This document shows, one piece after another, positions 26,452 to 35,760 of a stretch of DNA of 64,000 bases (positions are counted from its first letter, which is position 1; each line of letters starts with the position of its first letter). Location of the stretch: the NCBI RefSeq assembly GCF_014697075.1, contig NZ_JACJRE010000004.1, forward strand, positions 1 to 64,000, written 5' to 3'. The stretch comes from Tolypothrix sp. FACHB-123. GTDB lineage: Bacteria; Cyanobacteriota; Cyanobacteriia; Cyanobacteriales; Nostocaceae. Both the position numbers and the translations under genes were made by a program. The notes under the pieces were generated by a model. That model was not told where the DNA came from and made no database searches. It worked only from the letters and a program-made list of their open reading frames with translations.

Positions 26452-27015
26452 TTAAACTTGCAACTCAAATCCAGGTAATACATCTTCTCCAGAAAGAATA
26501 GCTGGCATTTGCACAACTTCCACAAATTGATTGAGTCGGTAAATTTCTACTGTTGCATCTTGAGGATTAATCAACCAACCCAAACGCAAACCATTGTCTA
26601 TATATTCTTGCATTTTCTGTTGCAAAGGTTTGAGTGAATCTGTTTCTGAACGCAGTTCAATAACAAAATCTGGTACAAGGGGCGGAAATTTTTTACGCTG
26701 TTCTATTGTTAAAGCTTCCCACCTTTCCAACTTTACCCAAGCTGCATCAGGAGAACGTTTGGCACCATTGGGCAATGTAAAAATAGTTGAAGAACTAAAA
26801 ACTTTTCCTAATTTAGCTTGACGATTCCAATTATTCAAATCAGTAATTAAGTCGGCTTCTCGATTGCCGCTTTCTCCTCCAACTGGTGGCACAATTATTA
26901 ATTCTCCTGCTGCATTCATTTCCAAGCTTAAGTCTTTATTGGCAAGACACAATTGATAAAATTGCTCATCGTTTAAATGAGCGATTGGTTCAAGATTTAG
27001 AACAACAGTATTCAT
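26452..27015 (-). CDS. Uma2 family (DUF820) endonuclease-fold protein
   Basis: The 187 residues show the Uma2 pattern: VPPVGGESGNREADLITDLNNW near residue 42, SPDAAWVK near 91, PDFVIELRSETDSLKPLQQKM near 114, and IDNGLRLGWLINP near 138. The D...ExR/K arrangement is the PD-(D/E)xK nuclease core. These proteins are highly multiplied in filamentous cyanobacteria and their role is unknown. A fragment of a second Uma2 gene lies at 27173-27268 on the other strand. Confidence 0.92.
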   Translation of the reverse strand: MNTVVLNLEPIAHLNDEQFYQLCLANKDLSLEMNAAGELIIVPPVGGESGNREADLITDLNNWNRQAKLGKVFSSSTIFTLPNGAKRSPDAAWVKLERWEALTIEQRKKFPPLVPDFVIELRSETDSLKPLQQKMQEYIDNGLRLGWLINPQDATVEIYRLNQFVEVVQMPAILSGEDVLPGFELQV

Positions 27016-27172
27016 TGAACTTTTCTCAGTGCCTTCTCTAATAACAATAGTTGCCTTTATTTACAAGTTTAACATTGTAAATTAATCTGCAATTTTTACA
27101 TACAAAGGTTTGCTACATTAACGATCATCCGGCAACTTTGAGGATGAAAAAATTGTTAGAGAGTACTCACCC

Positions 27173-27268
27173 CCGCTTCAAAGTGGCGATCGCTTAACTC
27201 CTCCAGAATTTGAACGGCGTTACGCGGCTGCACCCCACATCAAGAAAGCAGAATTAATTGAAGGCTAA
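27173..27268 (+). pseudogene. Uma2 gene fragment (N-terminal part)
   Basis: The 31-codon stretch [20 protein letters not shown]...KKAELIEG before TAA (27266-27268) matches the N-terminus of Uma2 proteins. Nothing of the nuclease core follows, so it is a truncated relic. Confidence 0.8.
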
Positions 27269-27360
27269 CTAACTCAATAGATGAGAAAAGATTAAGATAA
27301 TCAATTAATAATACAAAAAATATTCAATTCTATGGTAATATGCCGCAATGGTTTGCAAAA

Positions 27361-27397
27361 TCCGCCCAATTAGAAAATTTACCTCTAATTGGGCGGA
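27361..27397. repeat. 14-bp perfect hairpin
   Basis: TCCGCCCAATTAGA (27361-27374) and TCTAATTGGGCGGA (27384-27397) are exact inverted repeats with a 9-nt loop. There is no adjacent T-run on either side, so it is more likely a regulatory or repeat element than an intrinsic terminator. Confidence 0.8.
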
Positions 27398-27621
27398 ATT
27401 CCTGGAAAATATTTCCGACACAACTGTAAGGACGGGTTTACAGATATCCTCGCTGATTAACAACGCTATGAATAAACCCGCCACTACTGACAAGCGAAAC
27501 GCAATAAAATCTATCTTTGGGGTATAGCAAAAAACTTTCAGCCCAAAAAAGCTATCAACCAGGTGATTTTGACATGGGTTGTGTAGTATTTTTGGTGCAA
27601 GTCTCTTTGAGAGTTTATCAA

Positions 27622-28359
27622 ATGAAACAGCTCCTCAATCAAGCAATTATCATTCCCAAATACTTAATTAAGCTAATTCTGCCATTAGTGGCGATCGCTC
27701 TAGTTTCCTTTGTTGTTGTCCCTTCCGCCTTAGCTACTGGTGTATATCAAATACCCAATTTAGCAGCAGATAACAGCACCTGGGTGGTAGATGAAGCCGA
27801 TGCAATTAGTCGGGTGAACGAAGGCAAGATTAGCAGCACCTTGTCAGATTTAGCAAAGCAAACTGGTTATGAAACCAGAATTGTCACCATTCGCCGGCTT
27901 GACTATGGAGAAACACCAGACAGTTTTGCCAAAGCACTGTTTGAAAAGTGGTTCCCAACCAAAGAAGCACAAGCTAATCAAACCCTATTGCTAATTGATA
28001 CTGTCACCAATGGTACAGCCATTGTTACCGGAGATAAAGTCAAGTCGTTGCTGACAGACTCTATAGCCGAAAGCGTAGCCTCGGAAACTGTCATGGCACC
28101 ACTGAGAGATGGTAACAAATACAACCAGGCCTTCTTGGATGCGAGCGATCGCCTAGTTGCTGTCCTCTCCGGACAAACCGATCCCGGCCCGCCAAAAGTT
28201 GTAGACAAAGTACAGGTAGAAGGCACATTCAAGAAAGCCTCCGAAACTGACCAAAGTAATGCGACAGCTTGGGTAGTAGGACTATTAATCGCCGCCACTA
28301 TTATCCCAATGGCAACCTATTATCTCTATCAAGTTAATCAACCATCTAACAATGGTTAA
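27622..28359 (+). CDS. psb32: Psb32-like TPM-domain photosystem II repair protein
   Basis: I use the ATG at 27622 (MKQLLNQAIIIPKY) rather than the upstream frame start because a signal-anchor follows directly (residues about 13-38, ending SALATGVYQIP). The 245 residues contain the TPM (repair) domain, WVVDEADAISRVNEGKI through TLLLIDTVTNGTAIVTGDKV, and a C-terminal membrane helix (VVGLLIAATIIPMATYYLY). This two-anchor TPM layout matches cyanobacterial Psb32, which protects PSII and helps its repair. It is expected on the thylakoid membrane with the domain in the lumen. Confidence 0.88.
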   Translation: MKQLLNQAIIIPKYLIKLILPLVAIALVSFVVVPSALATGVYQIPNLAADNSTWVVDEADAISRVNEGKISSTLSDLAKQTGYETRIVTIRRLDYGETPDSFAKALFEKWFPTKEAQANQTLLLIDTVTNGTAIVTGDKVKSLLTDSIAESVASETVMAPLRDGNKYNQAFLDASDRLVAVLSGQTDPGPPKVVDKVQVEGTFKKASETDQSNATAWVVGLLIAATIIPMATYYLYQVNQPSNNG

Positions 28360-28653
28360 TAACTAAGGGCATAGGGCATGGGGCATGGAGCATGGGAAAT
28401 AATTTTGGATACTTCTCCTGGCGGAGAGGCAACGCCAACGACAAGCTCAGCACAAGTTTTGAATTTTGTTGGATTGTCATCTAAAATCCAAAATTCCTTG
28501 CGCTGCTTGCCCCTGCTCTGCTGCTGTCTTAAGGGTATGTCTTTAACTAGACACCATACAATAATTGGTCATTCTTTTTGACAAATGACAAATGACTCAT
28601 GACCAATGACTAATGACAAAATTCAGTCTTTTGTTGCGTATGTGCAATAAATT
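28360..28653. other. Intergenic region with decayed repeats
   Basis: It contains GGGCATGGGGCATGGAGCATGG units (28368-28395) and a TGACAAATGAC/TGACCAATGAC/TGACTAATGAC run (about 28578-28620). No gene is supported. Confidence 0.6.
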
Positions 28654-29043
28654 TCAATCTTGAATATATTCTTGCCCTGTCACTAAAGCCATCTCAGCCC
28701 GGACAAATTCTCTGCCCAAGTAAGCTGCATGGTCTAAAAGACTAACTGGACAGGGCTGAGTTTCTTCAAATATTGTGACGCAAAGTTCCTTAGCAGTTCT
28801 CCCACTAAATACAGTTGTGTGAGTTCGTTCTACTTTTCCTCTAGCAGGAATTACCTGTCCCGTTTCTGGATCTACAGCTAAACCGCGCTCATCAATTACA
28901 TTTGTAAAATGCTTGGCATAAATTAATCTTGCCTCTCGATCCAAGTAGATAATGAAATATCCACTAGGGTCAAGGTCAATATGTCTTGCAGAGAGCTGTT
29001 CGTCAATCGCGGCCAAATCTTCTACCATCAAATCCATAGTCAT
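28654..29043 (-). CDS. DUF4346 domain protein
   Basis: The 129-residue protein has DPSGYFIIYLDREARLIYAKHFTN near residue 25 and DHAAYLGREFVRAEMAL near the C-terminus, the pattern of DUF4346 proteins found in cyanobacteria. DUF4346 also occurs fused to tetrahydromethanopterin-methyltransferase-like or dihydropteroate-synthase-like domains, hinting at C1 metabolism, but this stand-alone form has no known role. It is cytosolic. It may be cotranscribed with the GNAT-like gene upstream (69-base gap). Confidence 0.75.
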   Translation of the reverse strand: MTMDLMVEDLAAIDEQLSARHIDLDPSGYFIIYLDREARLIYAKHFTNVIDERGLAVDPETGQVIPARGKVERTHTTVFSGRTAKELCVTIFEETQPCPVSLLDHAAYLGREFVRAEMALVTGQEYIQD

Positions 29044-29111
29044 TTTTTAAAGCAAATTTTTGCCAAGTTTATACAGACTATTTATAGTGTAATTTATTGT
29101 CTTTAAATATC

Positions 29112-30284
29112 TCATTTACTAAAGGGTAACTCGGCATTAATCGAGTCAATTTCTTGTTGTTCGAGTTGATTTACTTCACTGATATAAGGCAACAGAATTT
29201 GTCCTAAACGGTTATTGTAAAAGCGATGTAAACTGTGATTGGGTTTAGCAGGAAAGCCGCGCCGTTTTTTATGTCTTCCACCAGCACCAGGGTCAAAACT
29301 TTGAATATTGTTAGCGATCGCCCACTCAATCGGCGCATAATAGCAAGCATCAAAATGTAAGCAATCGATTTCTTGAAAGCTTCCCCAATAGCGTCCATAC
29401 AGTCTATCGCCCTTAAATAAACAAAAAGACATTCCTATTGGGTGACGGCTATCTTGCTCGCTATAGGCAGCAAAAAACAGCACCCTATGGCGATAATTAC
29501 CAGGTAACTGTTCAAAAAACCGTTTTGTTAGGTATTTACTACCCCACCAGCCAAACTTGTCACAGGTATCTGCGTAGAACTGATACATCAAAGGAAACAG
29601 CGAATGGGGAATTTCCTCACCAGTCAGCGGTTGTAACCGTAAACCCGCTTTTTCCACCGCTTTACGTTCCCGCTTAATATTACGGCGTTGATTGGCGTTA
29701 AACACCCCTAAATAATCATCAAAATTCTTAAATGCACTATTGTCCCAGATATAACTATGATGCAACCAACTGGTAAAGCCTTGTCGTTCCAGTACAGGAC
29801 GCCATTCGGGATCGACATATAAAAAATGACAGCCAGAAATCCGATGCTGGTTGCAAAAAGAGTCAATCTCATGCAGCATCAAACTTGTAATTTCATCCTC
29901 ATCTTCTCCAGGCGCAATTAAAAACCGATAGCCTTCAGCCGGAGTAAACGGCGTCATTCCCAATAATTTCGGGTAATAATCCACCCCAATCCGTTCAGCT
30001 AAACTTGCCCATTGGTGATCGAAGACAAATTCGCCAGCACTGTGTCCTTTAAGATAAAGAGGAGCCGCAGCAATTAGCGTTTTGTCACGCCATACAGTCA
30101 AGTGATTGGGTAACCAACCAGTTCTCCTAGTAGCACTGTGGGAGATTTCCAAATTATTCAACCACTCCCACTCTAAAAAAGGAGTTTTCAGCGGTAAAGC
30201 CAAAGCATCCCAAGCTTGTTGCGGGATTTCAGCAATTTTATCGCTCCAAACGATAGAATAGCGAGGTTTTAGTTTTTCTATCAT
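29112..30284 (-). CDS. GNAT/FemAB-like peptidogalycan biosynthesis family protein
   Basis: The 390 residues match the DUF482/COG3146 family with the acyl-transferase (GNAT) fold: HSYIWDNSAFKNFDDYLGVF, FNANQRRNIKRERKAVEKAG, FDACYYAPIEWAI and FDPGAGGRHKKRRGF. These proteins are predicted N-acyltransferases; the substrate is unknown. No signal peptide. The gene is intact. It precedes the DUF4346 gene on the same strand. Confidence 0.88.
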   Translation of the reverse strand: MIEKLKPRYSIVWSDKIAEIPQQAWDALALPLKTPFLEWEWLNNLEISHSATRRTGWLPNHLTVWRDKTLIAAAPLYLKGHSAGEFVFDHQWASLAERIGVDYYPKLLGMTPFTPAEGYRFLIAPGEDEDEITSLMLHEIDSFCNQHRISGCHFLYVDPEWRPVLERQGFTSWLHHSYIWDNSAFKNFDDYLGVFNANQRRNIKRERKAVEKAGLRLQPLTGEEIPHSLFPLMYQFYADTCDKFGWWGSKYLTKRFFEQLPGNYRHRVLFFAAYSEQDSRHPIGMSFCLFKGDRLYGRYWGSFQEIDCLHFDACYYAPIEWAIANNIQSFDPGAGGRHKKRRGFPAKPNHSLHRFYNNRLGQILLPYISEVNQLEQQEIDSINAELPFSK

Positions 30285-30441
30285 CGTGTGGTTTTTTGGT
30301 GAGGGACGGTGAGGGGTTAGGGGCTAGGGAGAGGGAGAAGGGAGACAAGGGGGGACAAACAATTCAAAATTCAAAATTCAAAATTAAGAATTCTATTTGA
30401 CTTTTGCCCAATGCCCAATGCCCAACCCCTAATAGAGTAAT

Positions 30442-31182
30442 CTAATCTACTGTTTGTTGCAGCTTATAGTGTAAAAACACTTCTTGATCGACTTGACGGA
30501 CTTCCAGAAGTTGTAGGTGGGGAGCGACATTTGCCATAAATCCTTCACCTTGCACAGGTGTGGGTGCATTAGCACCACCCAAAATCAAAGGACACACTGT
30601 CAGCCATAATTCATCGATTAAATCTAATTCCAGCATTGAAGCTACTAACTCACCACCCCCTAATATTGCTAGGCGTGTTATATGTAGATATGCCAGGTGT
30701 TTTAATGCTGCAAGTATATCAATCTTGCCAGTTGCGGTTTCAAAAACCAAAATTTGCTCAAATTTTGCAGCGCATTCCACCGGGGGAGCGTCCCCCGTCT
30801 TCGGAAGTGTCTTTTCACGTCTTTGCCAGGAAAGTCCCCCGGCTGTAGTCGTGAGCAACCAGCGTCGAATTGGTTGTTGAAAAAAGTGAAGTTCCGGATT
30901 GAGGTTAGCAGAGTGTGTAATGACTATATGAAGCGGCTGGGCAGATTTGCCCTCCTGCATTCGATGTTGCAGCAGTGTTGGATGTGATACGGTAAGTGTC
31001 GTACCGTAAGCACGGAGAGTGCCAGCACCAAATAAAACGGCGTCAGAGGCAGCAATTTGTTCTTCCAGGTGTGCTTTATCAGCCTTTGAACCAAACCGAG
31101 CAGGTGCTCGCCTGAAATCTGCTATTTTGCCATCTGCACTCATTGCCAAAACCACTGTGGTATGAGGACGATGTTGCACCAT
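30442..31182 (-). CDS. RibD C-terminal-domain reductase
   Basis: The 246 residues form a dihydrofolate-reductase-like domain: TTVVLAMSADGKIA at the start, SDAVLFGAGTLRAYG near residue 48, LAILGGGELVASMLELDLIDELWLTVCPLILGG near 172. It corresponds to the reductase half of RibD (5-amino-6-ribosylaminouracil 5'-phosphate reductase of riboflavin synthesis), without the deaminase. Cyanobacteria usually have a separate RibD, so a stand-alone reductase could be the partner or a paralogue. I leave the symbol empty for that reason. Confidence 0.85.
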   Translation of the reverse strand: MVQHRPHTTVVLAMSADGKIADFRRAPARFGSKADKAHLEEQIAASDAVLFGAGTLRAYGTTLTVSHPTLLQHRMQEGKSAQPLHIVITHSANLNPELHFFQQPIRRWLLTTTAGGLSWQRREKTLPKTGDAPPVECAAKFEQILVFETATGKIDILAALKHLAYLHITRLAILGGGELVASMLELDLIDELWLTVCPLILGGANAPTPVQGEGFMANVAPHLQLLEVRQVDQEVFLHYKLQQTVD

Positions 31183-31475
31183 TGAATTGCTTTGATAGTT
31201 TTAATATTTTGCTTGTGGGTGTGTTGAATAACAAAAATCCATGCTTGCAAGTTGCTGTTTACTAATTTCCCAACTGTATACATATGCAACACCAGTCTTT
31301 TTTACATCTAACCTTCAAGGGTTTTGGTATACCATGTTTCATTTTGCGGATACCAGCTTTGATATGTTTAAAACTTGGCAATACAGTAGACATAACTTCA
31401 TAAAATGTCTCATTTGGCTGGATTAGTTGCATATCTTTAGCTATTGTGGTTTGCAGATGCGAAGTGAGACATTCG

Positions 31476-33521
31476 ATGGCAAAGCCTCGTCAATCATCCT
31501 TTAGACGTATATTATTGACCAGAATATTGCTGGTGTTTGTGCCAGTATTATTGATAGGAGAGATAGTGGCCTTAAACAAGGCACGCACTAGCCTATTGAA
31601 AAATGCTCGGCATAATTTAACAGAAAGCGCTGTCATTAAAGGGGAGAAGATTAGAGATGCGATCGCTACCCTGAAAACTACTTTACTCATTATCAGTAGA
31701 ACAAAAATAATAGAATCACCTTCGCCCATCGAGACGGAAGAATTTCTCACTGAGATATCACAACAACTGCCAACCCAAATAGACTGTATTCAATTAAAAG
31801 ATGTAAAAACTGAGAAAATAGTTGCCAGCACCTGTGGCGATCGCGAAATTGAAGAACCGAGTTCATCTTTTCCCAATGTCGGTGTTGATATCCAAGCTAT
31901 ATTACCGCCAAAAGTTGGAACCACAGGTTCTAGAGATCCCCAAAACCAACTGCAATTATTATTATCTGCACCAATCTACGATAAAGCAGGTGAACTGCAA
32001 TATAGCTTAAGTATTAAGTCAGCATTATATCAACAAACTAAAAATAGTCCAGGTTCCCTTTCAGGTTCTCTGGTAGTTTTTACTGAAGATGGTACCATCT
32101 TGGCACATCCAACACCAGAAAGATTGGGGACGAATATTCAAGAGTATTTAACTAAGCCTCAATTTCCAAATCTCATTCAAAATATATTTATTGGGCAACC
32201 AGGATCTATGATGTTGTCCTTACAAGAAGGACAAGAACTGTTAGCTGGATATACAGCAATTCTCGATCCTACCAATCAAGAATCGCCGCAAAAATTGATT
32301 GTTTTAGCTGTAACCAGTGTTGATAATGCTCTGTTTGGTTTGGAAGAAATCAAACTGATTCTTATAGTTTTAACAGTTGGTTTAATAGGTGCTAGCTTAT
32401 TAGCATCCTTATATTTAGCACCTTACCTAGCAGGGCCTGTAGAAGAATTGCGAGATTATGCTCTCAATATTGACAGTCACCACAAAGCCCAACCAATACC
32501 CCATAATTTTAAAATTAGAGAATTTAATCAACTAGCACAAGCCCTAGACCAAATGGTTGAAAGGCTGAGAGCCTGGGCTGAAGAATTAGAAATAGCTTGG
32601 AAAGAAGCAAAAACTGCTAATCAAGTTAAAAGTCAGTTTTTAGCCACAACTTCCCATGAATTACGCAATCCCTTAAATATTATTATTAATTGTGTGCGCC
32701 TAGTTCACGATGGTTTATGTGATAACCGCGAAGAAGAAATAGAATTTCTCAAGCGTGCTGATGAAACAGCAATTCATTTATTAGGAATAATTAATGATTT
32801 GCTGGACATTTCTAAAATTGAAGCAGGTAAACTTTCAGTAGTTACAGAACCTCTTGATCTGCGACAATTACTTTTAGAAGTAATTAACTTACAATCAGTC
32901 AATGTTCAACAAAGACACTTGCAGTTAAAAACCGATTTGGGTAGCGAACCAATTCCTGTTCAAGCTGATGCAGCAAAACTCAAGCAAGTACTAATTAATG
33001 TGATTGGTAATGCAACTAAATTCACAGAACAAGGCAGTATTACCATAGCTTGTGAAATTCAACAAAGCCACAATCAACCACAAGTATTAATACATGTCAC
33101 AGATACAGGCATAGGCATCGATCCTGCCCAACAGCATAAACTATTTCGCCCCTTTATGATGGTAGATGGTGCCAGCAGACGCAAAATAGAGGGTACAGGA
33201 TTAGGGCTAGCGATTTCGCGTAACTTAATCGAACTCATGAAAGGTAGCATTACCCTCAAGAGTGCTGGACTTTATCAAGGGACAACAGTAACTATAGCCT
33301 TACCTTTAATAGATATTGCGTTTTTATCACCTTCAGAAGCAGAAGAAAAGTTACAAGATATTGAAGTCTGCGCTACAGATGAAGCAAAAAGGGGAATAAA
33401 TAGCTACCCTAAGTTACTGGAAGACTCTCTAGTGAATGGAACGCAAAAAGTTGCGATAGATGAGCCGCACGATTTATCAATTTTAGATGATCCCCGTGAA
33501 GTTACTAGTTCTGTTGGGTAA
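31476..33521 (+). CDS. Membrane sensor histidine kinase
   Basis: Start at the ATG at 31476 (MAKPRQSSFRRILLTRILLV). The 681 residues comprise TM1 (about 12-32), an extracytoplasmic sensor region (dCache-like, with SGSLVVFTEDGTILAHP), TM2 (about 290-315), a HAMP-like linker, HisKA with the phospho-histidine in TSHELRNP near 394, and HATPase (VTDTGIGIDP; GTGLGLAIS). A C-terminal acidic tail of about 65 residues has no receiver. Motifs are complete. The partner regulator is not adjacent, as is common in cyanobacteria. Confidence 0.93.
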   Translation: MAKPRQSSFRRILLTRILLVFVPVLLIGEIVALNKARTSLLKNARHNLTESAVIKGEKIRDAIATLKTTLLIISRTKIIESPSPIETEEFLTEISQQLPTQIDCIQLKDVKTEKIVASTCGDREIEEPSSSFPNVGVDIQAILPPKVGTTGSRDPQNQLQLLLSAPIYDKAGELQYSLSIKSALYQQTKNSPGSLSGSLVVFTEDGTILAHPTPERLGTNIQEYLTKPQFPNLIQNIFIGQPGSMMLSLQEGQELLAGYTAILDPTNQESPQKLIVLAVTSVDNALFGLEEIKLILIVLTVGLIGASLLASLYLAPYLAGPVEELRDYALNIDSHHKAQPIPHNFKIREFNQLAQALDQMVERLRAWAEELEIAWKEAKTANQVKSQFLATTSHELRNPLNIIINCVRLVHDGLCDNREEEIEFLKRADETAIHLLGIINDLLDISKIEAGKLSVVTEPLDLRQLLLEVINLQSVNVQQRHLQLKTDLGSEPIPVQADAAKLKQVLINVIGNATKFTEQGSITIACEIQQSHNQPQVLIHVTDTGIGIDPAQQHKLFRPFMMVDGASRRKIEGTGLGLAISRNLIELMKGSITLKSAGLYQGTTVTIALPLIDIAFLSPSEAEEKLQDIEVCATDEAKRGINSYPKLLEDSLVNGTQKVAIDEPHDLSILDDPREVTSSVG

Positions 33522-33540
33522 TATTTCATAGCTAGAATCA

Positions 33541-33708
33541 GAAACTTCTCGTTGCAAATCCCAGCTTTGAAGTTTTGAAGTCAAGCGATCGCCTTCACAA
33601 CCCCATCATTCCCCCTCAAAACAAGAAACTTCTCATTCCAAACCCCAGTTTTGAGGTTATGAAGTCAAGCGATCGCCTTTACAACTCCATCATTCCACCA
33701 CAGAACAC
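33541..33708. repeat. 84-bp direct duplication
   Basis: The unit starting GAAACTTCTC at 33541 recurs at 33625 with about 85% identity, including AAGTCAAGCGATCGCCTT and CATCATTCC. It lies immediately after the kinase gene and before the 21-bp repeats. Confidence 0.8.
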
Positions 33709-33720
33709 AAAACGCCGCGC

Positions 33721-33825
33721 TTGAAACAGAAACATTCTCATTTGAAACTAAAACGTTCTCACTTGAAACAAGAGCATTCTCACTTGGAACAAAAACGTTC
33801 TCGTTTGGAACAGGAAATTTTGAGT
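33721..33825. repeat. 21-bp tandem repeat, five units
   Basis: Units start at 33721, 33742, 33763, 33784 and 33805 (TTGAAACAGAAACATTCTCAT and variants). On the minus strand a short frame (33665-33928) would read heptads of the form SENVLVS. No start signal or homology supports translation. Confidence 0.85.
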
Positions 33826-33881
33826 TCAGAACACGAAACTTGGAGATTAAACCTTGATTTATGAGGCTGAGAAGTTGAATT

Positions 33882-35510
33882 TTACTTTTCTGAGGCGAGG
33901 CGATCGCGAAGAGATGCGAAATTTTCACTAACAGTAATAGTATTAGGATGATTTTCCCCTAATTGTCGCTCACAAATATCTAAAGCTTGGATGTACAAAG
34001 GTTCGGCTTGGCTGTATTTTCCCTGGGAATCGTAGAGTCCCGCTAGGTTGTTGAGGCTAGTTGCAAAATCTGGATGTTCCTCACCAAGCAAGCGTCGCCT
34101 TAATTCTAAAGCTTGGATGTACAAAGGTTCGGCTTGGCTGTATTTTCCTTGGGAATCGTAGAGTCCCGCTAGGTTGTTGAGGCTAGTTGCAACATCTGGA
34201 TGTTCCTCACCGAGCAAGCGCCGCCATAAATCCAAAGCTTGGATGTACAAAGGTTCGGCTTGGCTGTATTTTCCTTGGGAATCGTAGAGTGCTGCTAGGT
34301 TGTTGAGGCTAGTTGCAACATCTGGATGTTCCTCACCGAGCAAGCGTCGCCTTAAATTCAAAGCTTGGATGTACAAAGGTTCGGCTTGGCTATATTTTCC
34401 TTGGGAACGGTAGAGTTCCGCTAGGTTGTTGAGGCTAGTTGCAAAATCTGGATGTTCCTCACCAAGCAAGCGTCGCCTTAAATCCTTTGCTTGGATCAAC
34501 AAAGGTTCGGCTTGGCTGTATTTTCCTTGGGAACGGTAGAGTTCCGCTAGGTTGTTGAGGCTAATTGCAACATCTGGATGTTCATCACCGAGGAAGCGTC
34601 GCAATAAATCCAAAGCTTGGATGAACAAAGGTTCAGCTTGGTTGTATTTTCCTTGGGAATCGTACAGTGCTGCTAGGTTGTTGAGGCTGGTGGCTAAGTC
34701 TTTCTCTAAACCTAATTCTTTTTGCAATTCTACAGCTTTGCTTAAATACTCAATGCCTAATTCTTGCTCTTTCTTATAATCTTGAAACTCGCCTTGGTTG
34801 AGTCTTTTTCTATAAATATCTCCTAAGCTAAAGTATAAAGTCGCTAAAGTTGTATCTTTAACACCGCGCTGTTCTAAATCTTGAATAAACCCTTGTAAAT
34901 CTTCTATAGGCAACAAATAATCATTTTCATCATCCAAACCGGAAATTTCATGCTCCCGGAAAGCAAAACGAATCGCTTCTAAATCTTTACCAGCAACCGT
35001 ATTTTTCTTTCTTGATACAAACCGAAAAACACCATTGCGCCAACTCCAAAAATCAGGGGCTTTTTTAATTAACTCAACTAATATTTGATTAGTCACCCAC
35101 AACACAATGGCAAAAGGAAATGCCCTCAATGCTTCCCTAGTCCACTGTAAATAACCAAAAAAAACTTCTTGTTCCGAACGTTCCTTACCCAATTTAAGAA
35201 AATGAAGCTGTTCTGCACCAGTCACCGTAATTACTGCTGGATTATTTTCCCGCAAATACTCTTCACTTTTTACTAATTGAGAAATAGCAGCCGTCAAACT
35301 CGGCTCATCCCTTGCCAATGTCACCCGATAACAACGGATTTGCGGCTGTAATTCTGCTTCATACTCAGCAATAATTTCATCCCGAAAACTAGCATCATCA
35401 CACACAGCAATTAGCAAATTTAACCGATTGGCTTTAGTCTCAATAGAAATAGTTAAATAATCATAAGCATCTCTGTTGTCATCATCTGTCAGTAATTCCT
35501 CATTCATCAT
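33882..35510 (-). CDS. TPR protein with N-terminal STAND-associated module
   Basis: The 542 residues have two parts. Residues 1-180 resemble the N-terminus of the 1675-residue WD40 protein at 49189-54216: FPFAIVLWVTNQILVELIKK then APDFWSW here, versus FPFPLIFWLQDEVASMLSRL then APDFKSW there. It looks like a nucleotide-binding-type fold that has lost its P-loop. The rest contains six nearly identical 42-residue kinesin-light-chain-type TPRs (LGEEHPDVATSLNNLA...QGKYSQAEPLYIQAL). A frameshifted remnant of a probable ATPase gene lies directly upstream. The role is probably sensing or scaffolding; inference only. Confidence 0.88.
   Translation of the reverse strand: MMNEELLTDDDNRDAYDYLTISIETKANRLNLLIAVCDDASFRDEIIAEYEAELQPQIRCYRVTLARDEPSLTAAISQLVKSEEYLRENNPAVITVTGAEQLHFLKLGKERSEQEVFFGYLQWTREALRAFPFAIVLWVTNQILVELIKKAPDFWSWRNGVFRFVSRKKNTVAGKDLEAIRFAFREHEISGLDDENDYLLPIEDLQGFIQDLEQRGVKDTTLATLYFSLGDIYRKRLNQGEFQDYKKEQELGIEYLSKAVELQKELGLEKDLATSLNNLAALYDSQGKYNQAEPLFIQALDLLRRFLGDEHPDVAISLNNLAELYRSQGKYSQAEPLLIQAKDLRRRLLGEEHPDFATSLNNLAELYRSQGKYSQAEPLYIQALNLRRRLLGEEHPDVATSLNNLAALYDSQGKYSQAEPLYIQALDLWRRLLGEEHPDVATSLNNLAGLYDSQGKYSQAEPLYIQALELRRRLLGEEHPDFATSLNNLAGLYDSQGKYSQAEPLYIQALDICERQLGENHPNTITVSENFASLRDRLASEK
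33960..34715 (-). repeat. 126-bp tandem repeats encoding TPRs
   Basis: Six consecutive units of 126 bases, most more than 90% identical, encode the TPRs. DNA-level identity indicates recent duplication or gene conversion. Confidence 0.85.
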
Positions 35511-35513
35511 TAA

Positions 35514-35760
35514 TTAATCAACCCCCTACGTCTCAAAGTTTCTACAAGAATGGGGTGAATATCATACCAAGTTTCATCATTACGATATTCCAATATATAC
35601 AATCCATGCAGTAATTCTAAAAACTCTGACTGCTTTACATCTTCACGCTCAAAATTATTATAAGTAGTTGCCAAAATTCTCAAATCTTCTTTTCCAGAAG
35701 TGGAAACAATTCGAGATTATTATATGCTTGCTTAAAAGATTCTTGTAATTCGCTAGACAT
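35514..35760 (-). pseudogene. Frameshifted remnant resembling the C-terminus of a P-loop ATPase
   Basis: Reading from ATG at 35760: MSSELQESFKQAYNNLELFP, then a frameshift near 35695, then EDLRILATTYNNFEREDVKQ, SEFLELLHGLYILEYRNDET and WYDIHPILVETLRRRGLIN to the stop. The second part aligns by eye with the end of the ATPase at 54511-55842 (SDYQSLLRSMYLFEYRDPQG, then RWFGISPALAETEKV). It abuts the start of the TPR gene. It is about 80 codons and has no P-loop part. Confidence 0.7.

Noticed and set aside
27305-27493. 62-codon minus-strand frame
   Set aside because: Runs through the perfect 14-bp hairpin; no RBS or homology.
33665-33928. 87-codon minus-strand frame made of heptads
   Set aside because: Translation of the 21-bp tandem repeat; overlaps the end of the TPR gene; no start signal.
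33960-34715. Possible CRISPR array because of regular repeats
   Set aside because: Period of 126 bp with no unique spacers; it encodes TPRs.
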